Below are positions 52,357 through 62,826 of a stretch of 64,000 nucleotides of DNA, piece after piece. Below the pieces are notes generated by a model. The model was given only the letters and a program-made list of their open reading frames with translations, had not been told where the DNA came from and did not search any database. The stretch comes from Dyella sp. C11. GTDB taxonomy: Bacteria; Pseudomonadota; Gammaproteobacteria; Xanthomonadales; Rhodanobacteraceae. The stretch lies in the NCBI RefSeq assembly GCF_003121485.1, contig NZ_QAVX01000023.1, positions 1-64,000 on the forward strand, in the 5' to 3' direction. How positions within the stretch are numbered: the stretch's first letter is position 1; each line of letters opens with the position of its first letter. The position numbers were made by a program, and so were the translations under genes.

Positions 52357-54371
52357 GGATGGCTGTCCTGGGAAGCGCGGTTTGACGTGAGGGGCAGTTC
52401 AAAGGGGCCGGCGGGCAGTCCCGAGTGGTCGTAGAGCGTGCACACCGGACTGTCAGCCCAGCAGTAGCGCACGCGGGTGATATCTGCGCCGGCCATGGCT
52501 GCACGCAGCATCACCGTGTCGCCATGCACGTCCGCATCGGCGTAGTGGCAGGTACCGGCCTGTGCGCCGCAGAGTTCGAAGCCCACGGGATGATCCGCGC
52601 CGTAGACAACGAGCCCGTCGGTGACATCACTGAAGCGCACGCTCACGGCGTCGTCCTGGCGTTGCGCAGCTACCGGCACGGGGCCAGAGGGCGGAAGGTT
52701 CTTTTCGCCATAGATCACATGGCGCGCGGCGCGCGCGAGGCGGCGACCCAGCTCCTGCTTGTTGGCCGGATGAATGTCGGTGCGCTCGCCAATATCCACG
52801 GCAACCGCCAGGCCCGAATTCGCATCGCCGGCAGCGGCCAGGCGCTGCGCTTCGCGAATGCCGGCCGTGCCACTTTCGGTGGGATGCGTGGGCGCCGCAC
52901 CGTAGCCGGCCAGCTGCACGATCAGCATCGGCAACTTCGCTCCAAACCGTTCGCGGAAATCGGTGCGCAACGCTTCCAGCAGTGCCTGGTAGTGCGCCGG
53001 ATCGCTGGTGTTGGACTCGCCCTGGTACCAGAGCGCACCGCGGAAGGTGAAATCGGCGAGCGGTGCGATCATGCCGTTGTAGATGGTGGAAAGGCCTTGC
53101 GTGGATTGCCACGGCACGCTGGGCGGCGGGCCATAGCTCGACGGCACCGCGCGGTACTGCCAGTGATCGGCCAGCGATACGTTGCTGCCGCCGGCCAGAT
53201 GCAAGGCGCGCTGCGACGCATCGCCGTAAAGGCCGCCGTCGCGATACGTATTGAGCACGTTGATGGCGATGAGGTTGTCGCCCTCATGCAACGTTCCCGG
53301 GGCAATGGCGTAAGAACGCGGATCGCCACCATAAGTAGTGCCCACCCAGCGTCCGTTCACCCAGGTCTGGTCGGCTTCGTTCACCGTGCTCAGTTGCAAC
53401 GTGGCCGCCTGCGCTGCCTGCGCAGAGGTGAGCTTCACCACGGTGCGATACCACACGGTGCCCGTGAAATTGGCCAGTTCCGGCTTGCCCCAGCGCTGCC
53501 ACGCTCCCTTGTCCAGCGGCGCGGTCTGCCAGCCTTCCTGCGTGACATGCGCAGGATTCCACGGCTCATCGTTCGCGGTGACGCCGGGACGCGAATGCCA
53601 CCATGCACGCCACTGCGTGTCCCACTGCTCGCCGGCCTTCTGGCGATCCATGGCGTACAACGCAAGCAGGTCGAGCGGTGCATCGTAGCCACCAACCTTG
53701 CGCAGCGCCTGTGCACTCATCCACGGCTGGATGCGCGAGCCACCCCAGGCGGATACAACCAGACCCATCGGCACGTCCTGGGTCTTCTGCAATTCACGCG
53801 CGAAGAAATAACAGGCCGCCGAAAACTCCGGCACGTTCTCGGGCGTGGTCTTCAGCCAGCGATCCGTGGCGGGAATGCTGTCCAGCGGTGTCACGCTGCT
53901 GACGTTGTCGACGGTGAGCATGCGGATGCGGTCGTTCGACGCGTTCTGCACTTCCGCGCGTGCATCGAGCGAGCGCTTCACCTGCAGCACCATGTTGGAC
54001 TGGCCCGTGCACAGCCAGACGTCGCCCACCAGCACGTCGTTGATGGTTTGCGATGCGCCGCTCCTGGTCGTCGCCGTCAACACATAAGGGCCGCCGGCAT
54101 GCACGGCAGGCAGCGAGATTTCCCAGCGTCCGCTGGTGTCTGCCTTTGCGCTGGCCTTCTTGCCCGCGAACGTCACCGTGACCTGGTCACCCGCTTTCGC
54201 ATGACCCCACACGTGATTGGGCTGGTCACGCTGCAGGATGGCGTGATCCTGGAACAGCGGGTTGAGCAGCGGCGCAGCAGCATCCGCCGCGCGCGCGGCG
54301 AAGGAGCCGACACAGCACAGCGCCAGCAATGACGCCGTGGAAACCTTCCGCATGATCTGGTCAATCTTCAT
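52353..54371 (-). CDS. Sialate O-acetylesterase-like SGNH esterase
   Basis: This 672-residue exported esterase has a signal peptide, the SGNH nucleophile motif [12 protein letters not shown], the WYQGESN block and a [11 protein letters not shown] segment with the catalytic Asp/His. A beta-sandwich resembling the sugar-binding part of beta-galactosidases is inserted in the middle ([14 protein letters not shown]). In xylan clusters these enzymes remove acetyl groups from xylo-oligosaccharides or methylglucuronate side chains; sialic acid is not implied. Start overlaps the GH67 stop (ATGA). Confidence 0.88.
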   Translation of the reverse strand: MKIDQIMRKVSTASLLALCCVGSFAARAADAAAPLLNPLFQDHAILQRDQPNHVWGHAKAGDQVTVTFAGKKASAKADTSGRWEISLPAVHAGGPYVLTATTRSGASQTINDVLVGDVWLCTGQSNMVLQVKRSLDARAEVQNASNDRIRMLTVDNVSSVTPLDSIPATDRWLKTTPENVPEFSAACYFFARELQKTQDVPMGLVVSAWGGSRIQPWMSAQALRKVGGYDAPLDLLALYAMDRQKAGEQWDTQWRAWWHSRPGVTANDEPWNPAHVTQEGWQTAPLDKGAWQRWGKPELANFTGTVWYRTVVKLTSAQAAQAATLQLSTVNEADQTWVNGRWVGTTYGGDPRSYAIAPGTLHEGDNLIAINVLNTYRDGGLYGDASQRALHLAGGSNVSLADHWQYRAVPSSYGPPPSVPWQSTQGLSTIYNGMIAPLADFTFRGALWYQGESNTSDPAHYQALLEALRTDFRERFGAKLPMLIVQLAGYGAAPTHPTESGTAGIREAQRLAAAGDANSGLAVAVDIGERTDIHPANKQELGRRLARAARHVIYGEKNLPPSGPVPVAAQRQDDAVSVRFSDVTDGLVVYGADHPVGFELCGAQAGTCHYADADVHGDTVMLRAAMAGADITRVRYCWADSPVCTLYDHSGLPAGPFELPLTSNRASQDSHP

Positions 54372-56515
54372 TGATAGCCCGGGACATAGGGGAACGTGAG
54401 GGATTGGTAGTAGCTGAGCGGATGCGCCGGCGGCTGGTAGCCCGCGGGCAGCGGCAATCCATTGAGACTCTGGAAATAGGCGATGGATGCGTCGCGCCAC
54501 CACTGCGCCTCGTCCTGCTGGATGGCGAGGAAGGCAGACGCCTTGCGATAGCGTTCCGCATCGATCACGCCATCGAGGCGCGACCATGTCGCCCGCATCG
54601 TCGCCACATCGTTCACGCCGGTCGTGTAGTGGTCGACCAGCGCATCCCACAGCGTCCGGCCGGATGCCATGCGCCAGGTCCACGGCAAGTGGTGGAACCA
54701 GAGCAGGAAGGCTTCCGGCGTGCGGTGCGCATCGTTGAACTCGGCGGCCACAGGCGGTGCGTACTGCGCCGCTGCGTTGCTGCCCGTGCTGCCGCGGTCA
54801 AAACCGATGCCGTCGTGATCGGCGCGGTGGTAATACACCGGCGTCCAGTCCGCGCGCGGGCCGCTGGCGTCCCACGGTTCCGGCCCGTAGTGGTGGCCGT
54901 GACCCATCAGGTGATGCAGGCCGAGTGGCGTCATGTAGTCCACCACCGCTTCGCGCGAGAGCATCATCATGTCGACGACGGAAGCGACGAAGGCGCTGTC
55001 GTTGCTGAAAGTCATGCGCACCCAGTCATTCGCGATGTCACGCGATGATGCATCGGGATTCCAGGCAAGACGTCCGTACGCGTACCAGTTCGCCTGGTTG
55101 AAATCCGATCCGGTCCAGTCACGATCCGCGCCAATGTTCGCCACGCCCGCGATACCGGTGAGCGTGTGGTGGTCGAGCTGGCCGTCGACGACCTTCGCCA
55201 CCGTCGAGCCCTTGCCCTGCGCCATGGTGTCGGCGCGCAGCACTTCCTCGAACAGCGGACCGAGATACACCAGGTGCGTGGCAAAGCCGAGATATTCCTT
55301 GGTGACCTGGAATTCCATCATCAACGGCGTTTTCGGCATGGCGCCGAACAACGGGTTGAACGGTTCGCGCGGCTGGAAATCGATGGGGCCGTTCTTCACC
55401 TGCAGCAGCACGTTCGCGCGGAACTTGCCATCCAGCGGCTTGAACTCGGTGTACGCCTGCTTGGCACGATCGTCGGTGTTGTCCTGCGAGTAGACGAACG
55501 CGCGCCACATCACCACGCCACCATGCGGCGCCAGCGCATCGGCCAGCATGTTGGCGCCGTCGGCGTGCGTGCGATGGTAATCCTGCGGGCCAGGCTGGCC
55601 TGCGGAATTGGCCTTGACCAGGAAGCCGCCGAAATCGGGAATGAGCGCGTAGATCTCGTTGGCTTTCTCATGCCACCAACGCTGCACCTGCGGGTCCAAT
55701 GGATCGGCGGTTTTCAATCCGCCGATCTCGATGGGCGCACTGAACTTCACGCTGAGGTAGACACGAATGCCGTAGGGACGAAACACGCCCGCCAGCGCCT
55801 TCACCTTCTGCAGGTACAACGGCGTGAGCACCGCTGCCTGCGCGTTGACGTTGTTGAGTACGGTGCCGTTGATGCCGATGGACGCGTTGGCGCGCGCGTA
55901 ATCGGTGTAGCGCGGGTCGAGCCAGCCAGGCAACTTCTGCCAGTTCCAAAGCGAATTACCGGCGTAGCCGCGCTCCACGTGGCCGTTGAGGTTGTCCCAA
56001 TGGTCGAGCACGCGCAGCTGAAGCTTGGGCGTTTCGCGTACGTCGACATGGTCGAGCGGTTGCTGCGTCTGCATGAGGCGAAGCAGGTGGAACGCGCCGT
56101 AAAGCGCGCCGACATCGCTATCGGCCGCAACCACCGTCACCGCATGGCCGTCGACGGCGGTGGTGCGGATCAGATAACCGTCCTTGCCCAAGGCTTTGGT
56201 ATCGAGCTTCAGGCGAGCCACGACGGGGGATGAGGCGGGCGTTCCCACCACGATGGCGCCATCGCTGTCGACCGAATCGCGCAGGGGCGTTGTCCGGCCC
56301 ATGAGCCCATCCAGGCCGCGTTGAAGCTCCTGGCGGGTCACCTGCTGCGTGGGCATGGACGTGGGCGCGACAAGCTCCGTGGCATGCGAACGGTAGCCGT
56401 GCACCACGGCAGTCGGCAGCGTGTGGTAACGGAGCCACAGGTCATAGCCATCTTCGGCGCGGGCCGCGCCTGGACCCAGCAAGCCGCACAACATCAGCAG
56501 GCAGGCAGGAAGCAC
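54368..56515 (-). CDS. GH67 alpha-glucuronidase
   Basis: This 715-residue exported enzyme releases 4-O-methylglucuronate from the non-reducing end of aldouronic acids. GH67 marks are FLVKANSAGQPGPQDYHRTH, GGVVMWRAFVY and MMEFQVTKEYLGFATHLV, with catalytic Glu/Asp in these blocks. I chose a GTG at 56513-56515: it gives a clean signal peptide (MLPACLLMLCGLLGPGAARA) with a purine-rich GATGGGG upstream. An in-frame ATG at 56605 would start inside the xyl-box. It leads the eight-gene - strand operon. Confidence 0.9.
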   Translation of the reverse strand: MLPACLLMLCGLLGPGAARAEDGYDLWLRYHTLPTAVVHGYRSHATELVAPTSMPTQQVTRQELQRGLDGLMGRTTPLRDSVDSDGAIVVGTPASSPVVARLKLDTKALGKDGYLIRTTAVDGHAVTVVAADSDVGALYGAFHLLRLMQTQQPLDHVDVRETPKLQLRVLDHWDNLNGHVERGYAGNSLWNWQKLPGWLDPRYTDYARANASIGINGTVLNNVNAQAAVLTPLYLQKVKALAGVFRPYGIRVYLSVKFSAPIEIGGLKTADPLDPQVQRWWHEKANEIYALIPDFGGFLVKANSAGQPGPQDYHRTHADGANMLADALAPHGGVVMWRAFVYSQDNTDDRAKQAYTEFKPLDGKFRANVLLQVKNGPIDFQPREPFNPLFGAMPKTPLMMEFQVTKEYLGFATHLVYLGPLFEEVLRADTMAQGKGSTVAKVVDGQLDHHTLTGIAGVANIGADRDWTGSDFNQANWYAYGRLAWNPDASSRDIANDWVRMTFSNDSAFVASVVDMMMLSREAVVDYMTPLGLHHLMGHGHHYGPEPWDASGPRADWTPVYYHRADHDGIGFDRGSTGSNAAAQYAPPVAAEFNDAHRTPEAFLLWFHHLPWTWRMASGRTLWDALVDHYTTGVNDVATMRATWSRLDGVIDAERYRKASAFLAIQQDEAQWWRDASIAYFQSLNGLPLPAGYQPPAHPLSYYQSLTFPYVPGYQ

Positions 56516-56590
56516 GACGCCCCATCGCGCGCGCCGGCCGAGGGCAGCAGCCCTTGTGACGCGCTTCCCGGCGCCCGATGTTAGAAAAAC

Positions 56591-56604
56591 AGTTAACGCT
56601 AACA
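56591..56604. promoter_or_regulatory. Degenerate xyl-box between GH67 and xylR
   Basis: AGTTAACGCTAACA matches 11 of 14 positions of the xyl-box; a TAAC/GTTA dyad remains. It lies in the divergent GH67-xylR gap, so XylR could repress the GH67 operon and itself. If the GTG at 56515 is the GH67 start, the box lies about 75 bases upstream of it. Confidence 0.6.
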
Positions 56605-56708
56605 TATGCGAACATGTGTCCATATCTGAGCCAGAATCACAGTCGAAATGACCCCGCGGCCAGCATGGCACGGGCTCTGCGGAATCGACCGCGCGAGGGG
56701 GAACGGCA

Positions 56709-57785
56709 ATGAAGAAGACAGGGAAGAAATCGGTCCGCCGCAAGGGCGGTTCGGTCACCATCGACGACGTGGCCGCGCTCGCCAAGGTATCGCCCATGAC
56801 GGTATCGCGCGTGGTCAACGGACACAGCAAGGTCCGCGATGCGACGCGTGAACGCGTAATGGAAGCGGTGCGCGAGCTGGGCTACATCCCCAACCTTGCC
56901 GCCAGCTCGCTCGCTGCCGCGCAGGACGCGCGCATTGCACTGATCTACACCAACCCGTCGGCCGCCTATCTGCGCGAGCTGTTGCTGGGCGCGCTGCGCG
57001 GCGCCGCGCGCACGGCCGCGCAGCTGGTGATCGAGGACTGGGACGAGCTCGACGCCAACGGCGACCGCAAGGCCGCGCGTGCGCTGGCCCGCAGCGTGGC
57101 CGGCGTCATCCTGCCGCCGCCGCTGTGCGAGTCCAAGGTGGTGATCGAGGAACTGGTGGAAGCGGGCGTGCCGGTGGTGGCGATTGCCTCGGGTCGATTC
57201 AATCACGACATTTCCAGCGTGCGCATCGACGACTTCCTCGCCAGCAAGGAAGTCACCGAACACCTGATCCGCATGGGCCACACACGCATCGCCTTCGTGA
57301 AGGGCCATCCCAACCAGACGGCCAGCGCGCGGCGATTCGAGGGTTACCAGGCTGCGCTCAAGGAGGCCGGCATCGCCCCGGATGCAGCGCTGGTGCAGCA
57401 GGGTTACTTCACCTACCGCTCCGGACTGGACGCGGTGGAGAAGCTGCTGTCGCTGAAGCAGCCGCCCACGGCCATCTTCGCCAGCAACGACGACATGGCC
57501 TCGGCTGCGGTGTCCGTGGCGCATCGCCGCGGCCTTGAAGTGCCGCGCGACATTTCCATCGTGGGCTTCGACGATACGTCCGCCGCCACCACCGTGTGGC
57601 CGGAGATCAGCACCGTGCGCCAGCCGATCGCCAGCATGGCCGATTCGGCCGTCGACATCCTGCAGCGCACGATCCGCCGCAAGGACACGGAGACCAAGGT
57701 GGTCGTCGACCATGTCGTGGCGCATCAGCTGGTACAGCGCGACTCCGTCGCGCCGCCCGTCGCCACGGGCCGCAAGCGCGGTTGA
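56709..57785 (+). CDS. xylR: LacI-family transcriptional regulator XylR
   Basis: This 358-residue repressor has a LacI helix-turn-helix near residues 16-60 (VTIDDVAALAKVSPMTVSRVVNGH) and a periplasmic-binding-protein-like sensor domain with the typical FDDTSAATTVWPEISTVRQP end. The location at the centre of the xylan locus and four xyl-box-type palindromes make it XylR, which represses until a xylose or xylo-oligosaccharide signal arrives. The + strand gene is divergent from GH67. LacI signature length is normal. Confidence 0.92.
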   Translation: MKKTGKKSVRRKGGSVTIDDVAALAKVSPMTVSRVVNGHSKVRDATRERVMEAVRELGYIPNLAASSLAAAQDARIALIYTNPSAAYLRELLLGALRGAARTAAQLVIEDWDELDANGDRKAARALARSVAGVILPPPLCESKVVIEELVEAGVPVVAIASGRFNHDISSVRIDDFLASKEVTEHLIRMGHTRIAFVKGHPNQTASARRFEGYQAALKEAGIAPDAALVQQGYFTYRSGLDAVEKLLSLKQPPTAIFASNDDMASAAVSVAHRRGLEVPRDISIVGFDDTSAATTVWPEISTVRQPIASMADSAVDILQRTIRRKDTETKVVVDHVVAHQLVQRDSVAPPVATGRKRG

Positions 57786-57864
57786 GGCAACACCACGCCG
57801 CCCACATCCCGGACATTGGGGTGCCGCAGCGATCCTGTCCGACGCCAGCTTCAAGTCTTCCCCA

Positions 57865-57892
57865 CCGTCATTCCCGCGAAGGCGGGAATCCG
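57865..57892. repeat. REP-like palindrome
   Basis: GTCATTCCCGC, GAAG, GCGGGAATCC. A partial, inverted partner ends at 57973 (GCGAAAATGACGG). It lies between the converging xylR and xylE genes. Confidence 0.6.
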
Positions 57893-58016
57893 GCGCCTTT
57901 GGAGCGTCACCGAAGGGTGGAAGAAACCCGCTTCCCGCGCCCGACCCTTTTTCGGGGCCCGCGAAAATGACGGCGAAGCGGCGTCTGGACACGGGACCAA
58001 CCTGCGCGCGCACGCC

Positions 58017-59450
58017 TCAGCCCTCCATCTGTTCCAGTTCCTTGCCGCGTGTTTCGTGCACGCACTTGAGCACGAACACGATCGACAGCGCGGCGACCGC
58101 AGCGTAGAGCCCATAGGCGCCAGCAAGACCAATGCTGGTAAGCAGCACCGGGAACGTCACGGTGATCAGGAAGTTGGACGTCCATTGCGCGGCGCCAGCC
58201 ACGGCAAGACCCGAACCGCGGATCTGGTTGGGAAACATTTCGCCCAGCATGACCCACATCACCGGGCCCCACGACATGTTGAAGAACGCGACGTAGGCGT
58301 TGGCGGCGACCAGCGCCAGCGTGCCCATCGCGGGCGGCAGGCTCAACTTGCCACTGGCGTCGAGACCTGCATGCGAGAAGGCCCAGGTGACGAGTGCGAG
58401 CGTGACGGCCATGCCCACCGAACCGACCCACAGCAGCGGCTTTCGACCCACCTTGTCGATCAGCATCACGGCCACCAGGCACGCCGCGATGCTGAGCGCA
58501 CCGGAGAACACGTTGATGAGCAGTGCATCGGCTTCCGAGAAGCCTACGGCTTGCCACAACACGGCGCCGTAATAGAACACCACGTTGATGCCCACAAGCT
58601 GCTGGAACGTGGCCAGGCCAATGCCGACCCACACGATGGGGCGCACGCGACCGCTCGCTTTGTCGAGCAGGTCCGAAAGGCGTGGGCGATGACGATCCTG
58701 TGCCAGCGACGCGCCGATGTCTGCCAGCTTGGCGCGCGCCTCGCTTTCACCGTAAAGACGCGTGAGCACGGCGGATGCTTCCACATCCCGCTTGCGTACC
58801 ACGAGAAAGCGCGGGCTTTCGGGAATGAAAAGCAGCGACACGAAGAACAGCGATGAAGGCAGCGCCTGCATCCAGAACATCCAGCGCCACGCATCCTGGC
58901 CGAGCCACAACGTGCCGGTAGACGAGCCCGCCGCACGCGCCAGCAGAAAATTGCTGAGGAACGCCGTGAACAAGCCGCTGATGATGGCGATCTGCTGCAC
59001 GGTAGCCAGTCGACCGCGATAGCGCGCGGGCGCGACTTCCGCGATATAGGCCGGCGCGATCACGCTTGCCGCACCCACGGCAAAACCACCCGTGATGCGC
59101 GCAAAGATGAAGAAGGCGGATGACGCTGCAGCACCCGCTCCCAGCGCCGAGAGGAGAAACAGCAGCGACGAAATGATGAGGACGGAACGGCGCCCCCAAT
59201 AGTCGGACACGCGACCCGCGAAGAACGCACCGAGCGCGCAGCCAAGCAGCATGGACGCCACTTCGAAGCCCACGCCGGTGGAACTGGAATGGAAGGTTTG
59301 CTTCAGGCCATCGACGGTGCCGTTGATGACGCCGCTGTCGAAACCGAACAGGAAGCCACCCAGCGTGGCCACGCAGCTGATCTGGACGATGAGTCGGGTG
59401 TTTTCCGCGTGCTTCGTGCCAACCGCGCTATCAAGCAGAACGCTGTTCAT
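58017..59450 (-). CDS. xylE: Xylose/H+ symporter, MFS sugar porter (XylE-like)
   Basis: This 477-residue 12-helix transporter has sugar-porter signatures: GGFLFGFDSGVINGT, the GRVSDYWGRRSVLI loop, PESPRFLVV and the C-terminal PNQIRG. Its place between xylR and xylA points to D-xylose, though other pentoses or hexoses cannot be excluded. It is co-oriented with xylBA but separated by a 288-bp gap with two REP elements, and no xyl-box is seen directly upstream, so it may rely on readthrough. Confidence 0.85.
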   Translation of the reverse strand: MNSVLLDSAVGTKHAENTRLIVQISCVATLGGFLFGFDSGVINGTVDGLKQTFHSSSTGVGFEVASMLLGCALGAFFAGRVSDYWGRRSVLIISSLLFLLSALGAGAAASSAFFIFARITGGFAVGAASVIAPAYIAEVAPARYRGRLATVQQIAIISGLFTAFLSNFLLARAAGSSTGTLWLGQDAWRWMFWMQALPSSLFFVSLLFIPESPRFLVVRKRDVEASAVLTRLYGESEARAKLADIGASLAQDRHRPRLSDLLDKASGRVRPIVWVGIGLATFQQLVGINVVFYYGAVLWQAVGFSEADALLINVFSGALSIAACLVAVMLIDKVGRKPLLWVGSVGMAVTLALVTWAFSHAGLDASGKLSLPPAMGTLALVAANAYVAFFNMSWGPVMWVMLGEMFPNQIRGSGLAVAGAAQWTSNFLITVTFPVLLTSIGLAGAYGLYAAVAALSIVFVLKCVHETRGKELEQMEG

Positions 59451-59565
59451 GCCGTCGATGTCTCATGTCGTTTTTTCTCCCCAGATCAACAAGGCATCGT
59501 CCCCGGATGCCTTGCCAACCACCCAGAGCCCGCTCAAGGTCTTGCCAGGAAGCTCATTCCCTTCA

Positions 59566-59654
59566 CCGTCATTCCTGCGAAAGCAGAAATCCAGTGACGT
59601 TCTCCTTTGGCACGAGCTTGGAGTCGCTGGATCCCTGCTATCGCAGGGATGACG
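59566..59654. repeat. Pair of inverted REP-like elements
   Basis: Left copy 59566-59594 and right copy 59627-59654 are imperfect inverted repeats of one another, each with its own internal hairpin. The pair (BIME-like) fills most of the xylA-xylE gap (59451-59738), which otherwise shows no gene. Confidence 0.65.
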
Positions 59655-59738
59655 AGCAAAAAGCCTTGCCTTGGGCATCTTCCTGGCGCACTTGAACCAA
59701 GGCCCAGATCGCGCGCGGACCTGCCGCGCCCGACGACA

Positions 59739-61076
59739 TCAACGCACGAGGTACTGATTGATCAGGTTCTCGTAGCGCTCCTGCTTGCCGCTGGTCTTGG
59801 CCGGCTCGCCGCCCTTGGCCGCCAGGTCACGCAGGTCGGCAAGACCGAACTTGCCCTGCTCGAAGTCGTGACCGGCACCGCTGTCGAAGCTGGCGTAGCG
59901 CTGCTTGCGCCACTGCTCCAGCGGCGACTGCGTGAGCAACGCGTGCGCCACTTCCAGGCCGCGCGCGAATGCGTCCATGCCGCCGATGTGGGCCATGAAG
60001 ATATCGTCCGCGTCCGTCGACTCGCGGCGCACCTTGGCGTCGAAGTTGAGGCCACCCGGCGCAAGACCACCCTGGCGCAGCACGACCAGCATGGCGCCCA
60101 CGGTGTCGTACAGATCGCTCGGGAACTGGTCGGTATCCCAGCCGTTCTGCGCGTTGCCGCGGTTGGCATCGATGCTGCCAAGCAGGCCGTGATCCGAGGC
60201 CACCTGCAGGTCATGCTCGAAGGTGTGACCCGAAAGCGTAGCGTGGTTGGCTTCGATGTTGAGCTTGAAATCCTTGTCCAGCCCGTGCTTCTGGAGGAAA
60301 CCCGCCACCGTGGCCGAGTCGAAATCGTACTGGTGCTTCATCGGCTCCATCGGCTTGGGCTCGATCAGGAAATTGCCCTTGAAGCCGATGCTGCGACCGT
60401 AGTCGCGCGCCATGGTCAGGAAGCGTGCGAAGTGATCCAGCTCGCGCTTCATGTTGGTGTTGTGCAGCGAGGCATAGCCTTCGCGGCCACCCCAGAACAC
60501 GTAGTTGCCACCACCCAGTTCCACCGTGGCGTCCAGCGCCGCCTTGATCTGCACGCCGGCGCGCGCCACCACGGCGAAGTCCGGGTTGGTCGCCGCACCA
60601 TTCATGTAGCGCGGATGGCTGAACAGGTTGGCCGTACCCCACAGCAGCTTGATGCCCGTGGCCTGCTGACGCTCCTTGGCGAGCGCCACCATGTGCTTGA
60701 GGTTCTTTTCGTATTCGCCCACGTCATCGGCGTCGGGCGCCATGTCGATGTCGTGGAAGCAGTAGTAGGGCACGCCGAGCTTGGTGAAGAACTCGAACGC
60801 GGCGTCCATCTTTGCTTCCGCACGGGCAAGCGGCGCGGCGTCGGCATCCCACGGATACACGCGCGTGCCCGGGCCGAACGGATCGTGGCCGGCGTTGCAG
60901 AACGTGTGCCAGTAGCACACGGCGAAACGCAGATGCTCGGCCATGGTCTTGTCGCCGATCTTCTTGTTCGCGTCGTAATGCTTGAACGCCAGCGGATTGT
61001 CCGAGCCAAGACCCTCGAACGGGATGCGGCCGATGCCGGGGAAAAATTCGCGTTTACCGATGAAGGGAGTGCTCAT
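59739..61076 (-). CDS. xylA: Xylose isomerase
   Basis: This 445-residue metal-dependent enzyme converts D-xylose to D-xylulose. Family marks are [33 protein letters not shown] and LGSIDANRG, giving the metal-binding Glu, Asp and His. I used the ATG at 61076 ([14 protein letters not shown]); longer frames upstream read into the gap after xylB. Downstream of xylB by 49 bases. Confidence 0.97.
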   Translation of the reverse strand: MSTPFIGKREFFPGIGRIPFEGLGSDNPLAFKHYDANKKIGDKTMAEHLRFAVCYWHTFCNAGHDPFGPGTRVYPWDADAAPLARAEAKMDAAFEFFTKLGVPYYCFHDIDMAPDADDVGEYEKNLKHMVALAKERQQATGIKLLWGTANLFSHPRYMNGAATNPDFAVVARAGVQIKAALDATVELGGGNYVFWGGREGYASLHNTNMKRELDHFARFLTMARDYGRSIGFKGNFLIEPKPMEPMKHQYDFDSATVAGFLQKHGLDKDFKLNIEANHATLSGHTFEHDLQVASDHGLLGSIDANRGNAQNGWDTDQFPSDLYDTVGAMLVVLRQGGLAPGGLNFDAKVRRESTDADDIFMAHIGGMDAFARGLEVAHALLTQSPLEQWRKQRYASFDSGAGHDFEQGKFGLADLRDLAAKGGEPAKTSGKQERYENLINQYLVR

Positions 61077-61125
61077 GAATTCGAGTCCTGGTCGGAAGGT
61101 GAGGTCGATGCAAACTCGGCGGTAG

Positions 61126-62640
61126 TCAGACGGCGCCCGCTGCCGGGGGATTCGCATAGAACGATCTGGCCACGTCGAGGTGGCGCAGGAACTGGTGGTA
61201 ATGGCCCTGATAGGCCGCAACGCTTTTGGCTTCCGGACGCGTGGAAAGTCCGGGAGCGATAAGGACGTGCTCGCGCGCGATGGCGGCGAGGTCGGCATGG
61301 CCGCCGTTGGCATGGTCGAGCGCCCACAGCGCCTGCAAGGCGGCACCGAACGCGGCGCCCTCGGCTTGCAGCGGCACTTCCACGGGAAGATCGAAGATGT
61401 CGGCAACCATCTGTCGCCACGCGGCGCTATGGCTGCCGCCGCCGGTGAGGCGAATGGCACTGAACGTGAGGCCCGCCGCCAGCAACGCGTCGTAGCCGTT
61501 GCGCAGGGCATACGTGGCACCTTCCATCGCGGCGCGATAGATGTTGGCGCGCGTGAGGTTGTTGAGATCCGCACCGTGCAGGCTGCCGCGCGCGTACGGC
61601 ATGTCCGGTGTGCGCTCGCCGTTGAAGAACGGCAACATCACCAGGCCACCGGCGCCGGGCTGCGTGCCCGCCATCACGGTATCTCCGTCGCGTGCGCTGA
61701 AGTTGAACGCCTTCGCCACGCTCTCGGTGGCGATGGTGCAGTTCATGGTGCAGATCAGCGGCAGCCATCCACCGGTGGACGAACAGAACGCGGCCCAGCC
61801 GGCGCCCTGATCCACCACGGCGTGGTCGGCAAACGCGAACAACGTGCCTGACGTGCCGAGACTCATGCTCAGCACGCCGGCCTCGACGTTGCCGGTACCG
61901 ATGGCCGCCATCATGTTGTCGCCACCGCCCGCTGACACGCGCACGGTGTGTGGCAATCCCAGTTCATCGGCGATGGAAGGCGAAATCAGGAAGCCAGCGT
62001 CGGCTTCAACCAGCGGCGGCAGACACGCGGAAAGATCGCGATCCGGATCGGTTGCCTTGAGCATCTCGGGCGACCACCGGCGCGTGCGCACGTCCAGCCA
62101 GCCGGTGCCGGAGGCGTCGCCGTATTCCATCCACCGCTCACCCGTGAGCCAGAAGTTCACGTAGTCGTGCGGAAGCAGGATGGTGGCAAGTTTCGAATAG
62201 ACGTCCGGACGGTGCTTGCGCGTCCACGGCAATTTCGATGCCGTGTAGCCGGCGAGGATGGGATTGCCCGCGATGTCCACGCAGCGCTGCGCGCCACCCG
62301 CGGCGGCCATGATCTCATCGCATTCGCGCTGCGTGCTGGTGTCGCACCACAGCTTGGCCGGCGCCAGCACATTGCCGGCCGCATCCAGCGGCACGAAGCC
62401 GTGCTGCTGGCCAGATACGCCAATCGCCTGCACTTGCGCGCGCGACGAGGCATCGAGCTTGCCGAAGCACGCGCGGATCGCATCGATCCACCACTCAGTC
62501 TTCTGCTCACGGCTGCCGTCGTCGCCGGCGATCAATTCCAGGGGATGGCCATGCGTCGAGACCACGCGGCGCGTGTGCGCATCGTAGGCCACCAGCTTGA
62601 CGCTCTGGGTACCCACATCGAGTCCAACGACCAAACCCAT
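61126..62640 (-). CDS. xylB: Xylulokinase
   Basis: This 504-residue FGGY-family kinase phosphorylates D-xylulose to xylulose 5-phosphate for the pentose-phosphate pathway. Marks are the N-terminal [25 protein letters not shown] and the C-terminal [20 protein letters not shown]. It begins the xylBA operon; a xyl-box lies 23 bases before the ATG. Confidence 0.97.
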   Translation of the reverse strand: MGLVVGLDVGTQSVKLVAYDAHTRRVVSTHGHPLELIAGDDGSREQKTEWWIDAIRACFGKLDASSRAQVQAIGVSGQQHGFVPLDAAGNVLAPAKLWCDTSTQRECDEIMAAAGGAQRCVDIAGNPILAGYTASKLPWTRKHRPDVYSKLATILLPHDYVNFWLTGERWMEYGDASGTGWLDVRTRRWSPEMLKATDPDRDLSACLPPLVEADAGFLISPSIADELGLPHTVRVSAGGGDNMMAAIGTGNVEAGVLSMSLGTSGTLFAFADHAVVDQGAGWAAFCSSTGGWLPLICTMNCTIATESVAKAFNFSARDGDTVMAGTQPGAGGLVMLPFFNGERTPDMPYARGSLHGADLNNLTRANIYRAAMEGATYALRNGYDALLAAGLTFSAIRLTGGGSHSAAWRQMVADIFDLPVEVPLQAEGAAFGAALQALWALDHANGGHADLAAIAREHVLIAPGLSTRPEAKSVAAYQGHYHQFLRHLDVARSFYANPPAAGAV

Positions 62641-62662
62641 ACCTGCCCCCCAACCCCTGAAA

Positions 62663-62676
62663 TGTTAGCGCTACCA
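62663..62676. promoter_or_regulatory. xyl-box (XylR operator) for xylBA
   Basis: TGTTAGCGCTACCA, read on either strand, matches 13 of 14 positions of the xyl-box (its complement is TGGTAGCGCTAACA exactly). It is the best match in the window and sits 23 bases from the xylB ATG, suited to blocking transcription. Confidence 0.92.
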
Positions 62677-62826
62677 TCACAATCGCTAATAAAACCCCCA
62701 ATCAACGGACGCGTGTCCACCCGATTGGAGGTTGCCTGTGGGGCGACTCTACTAGCGCGCGATGCAAATGCCATGTCGCGGTGCAAAAAAGCGCCCGGAC
62801 CGGCCTGGGAACACCAAAACCCGGCA

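Noticed and set aside
52425-54332. 635-codon open frame on the + strand across the SGNH esterase
   Set aside because: Antisense shadow; no domain, and the - strand gene has clear catalytic motifs.
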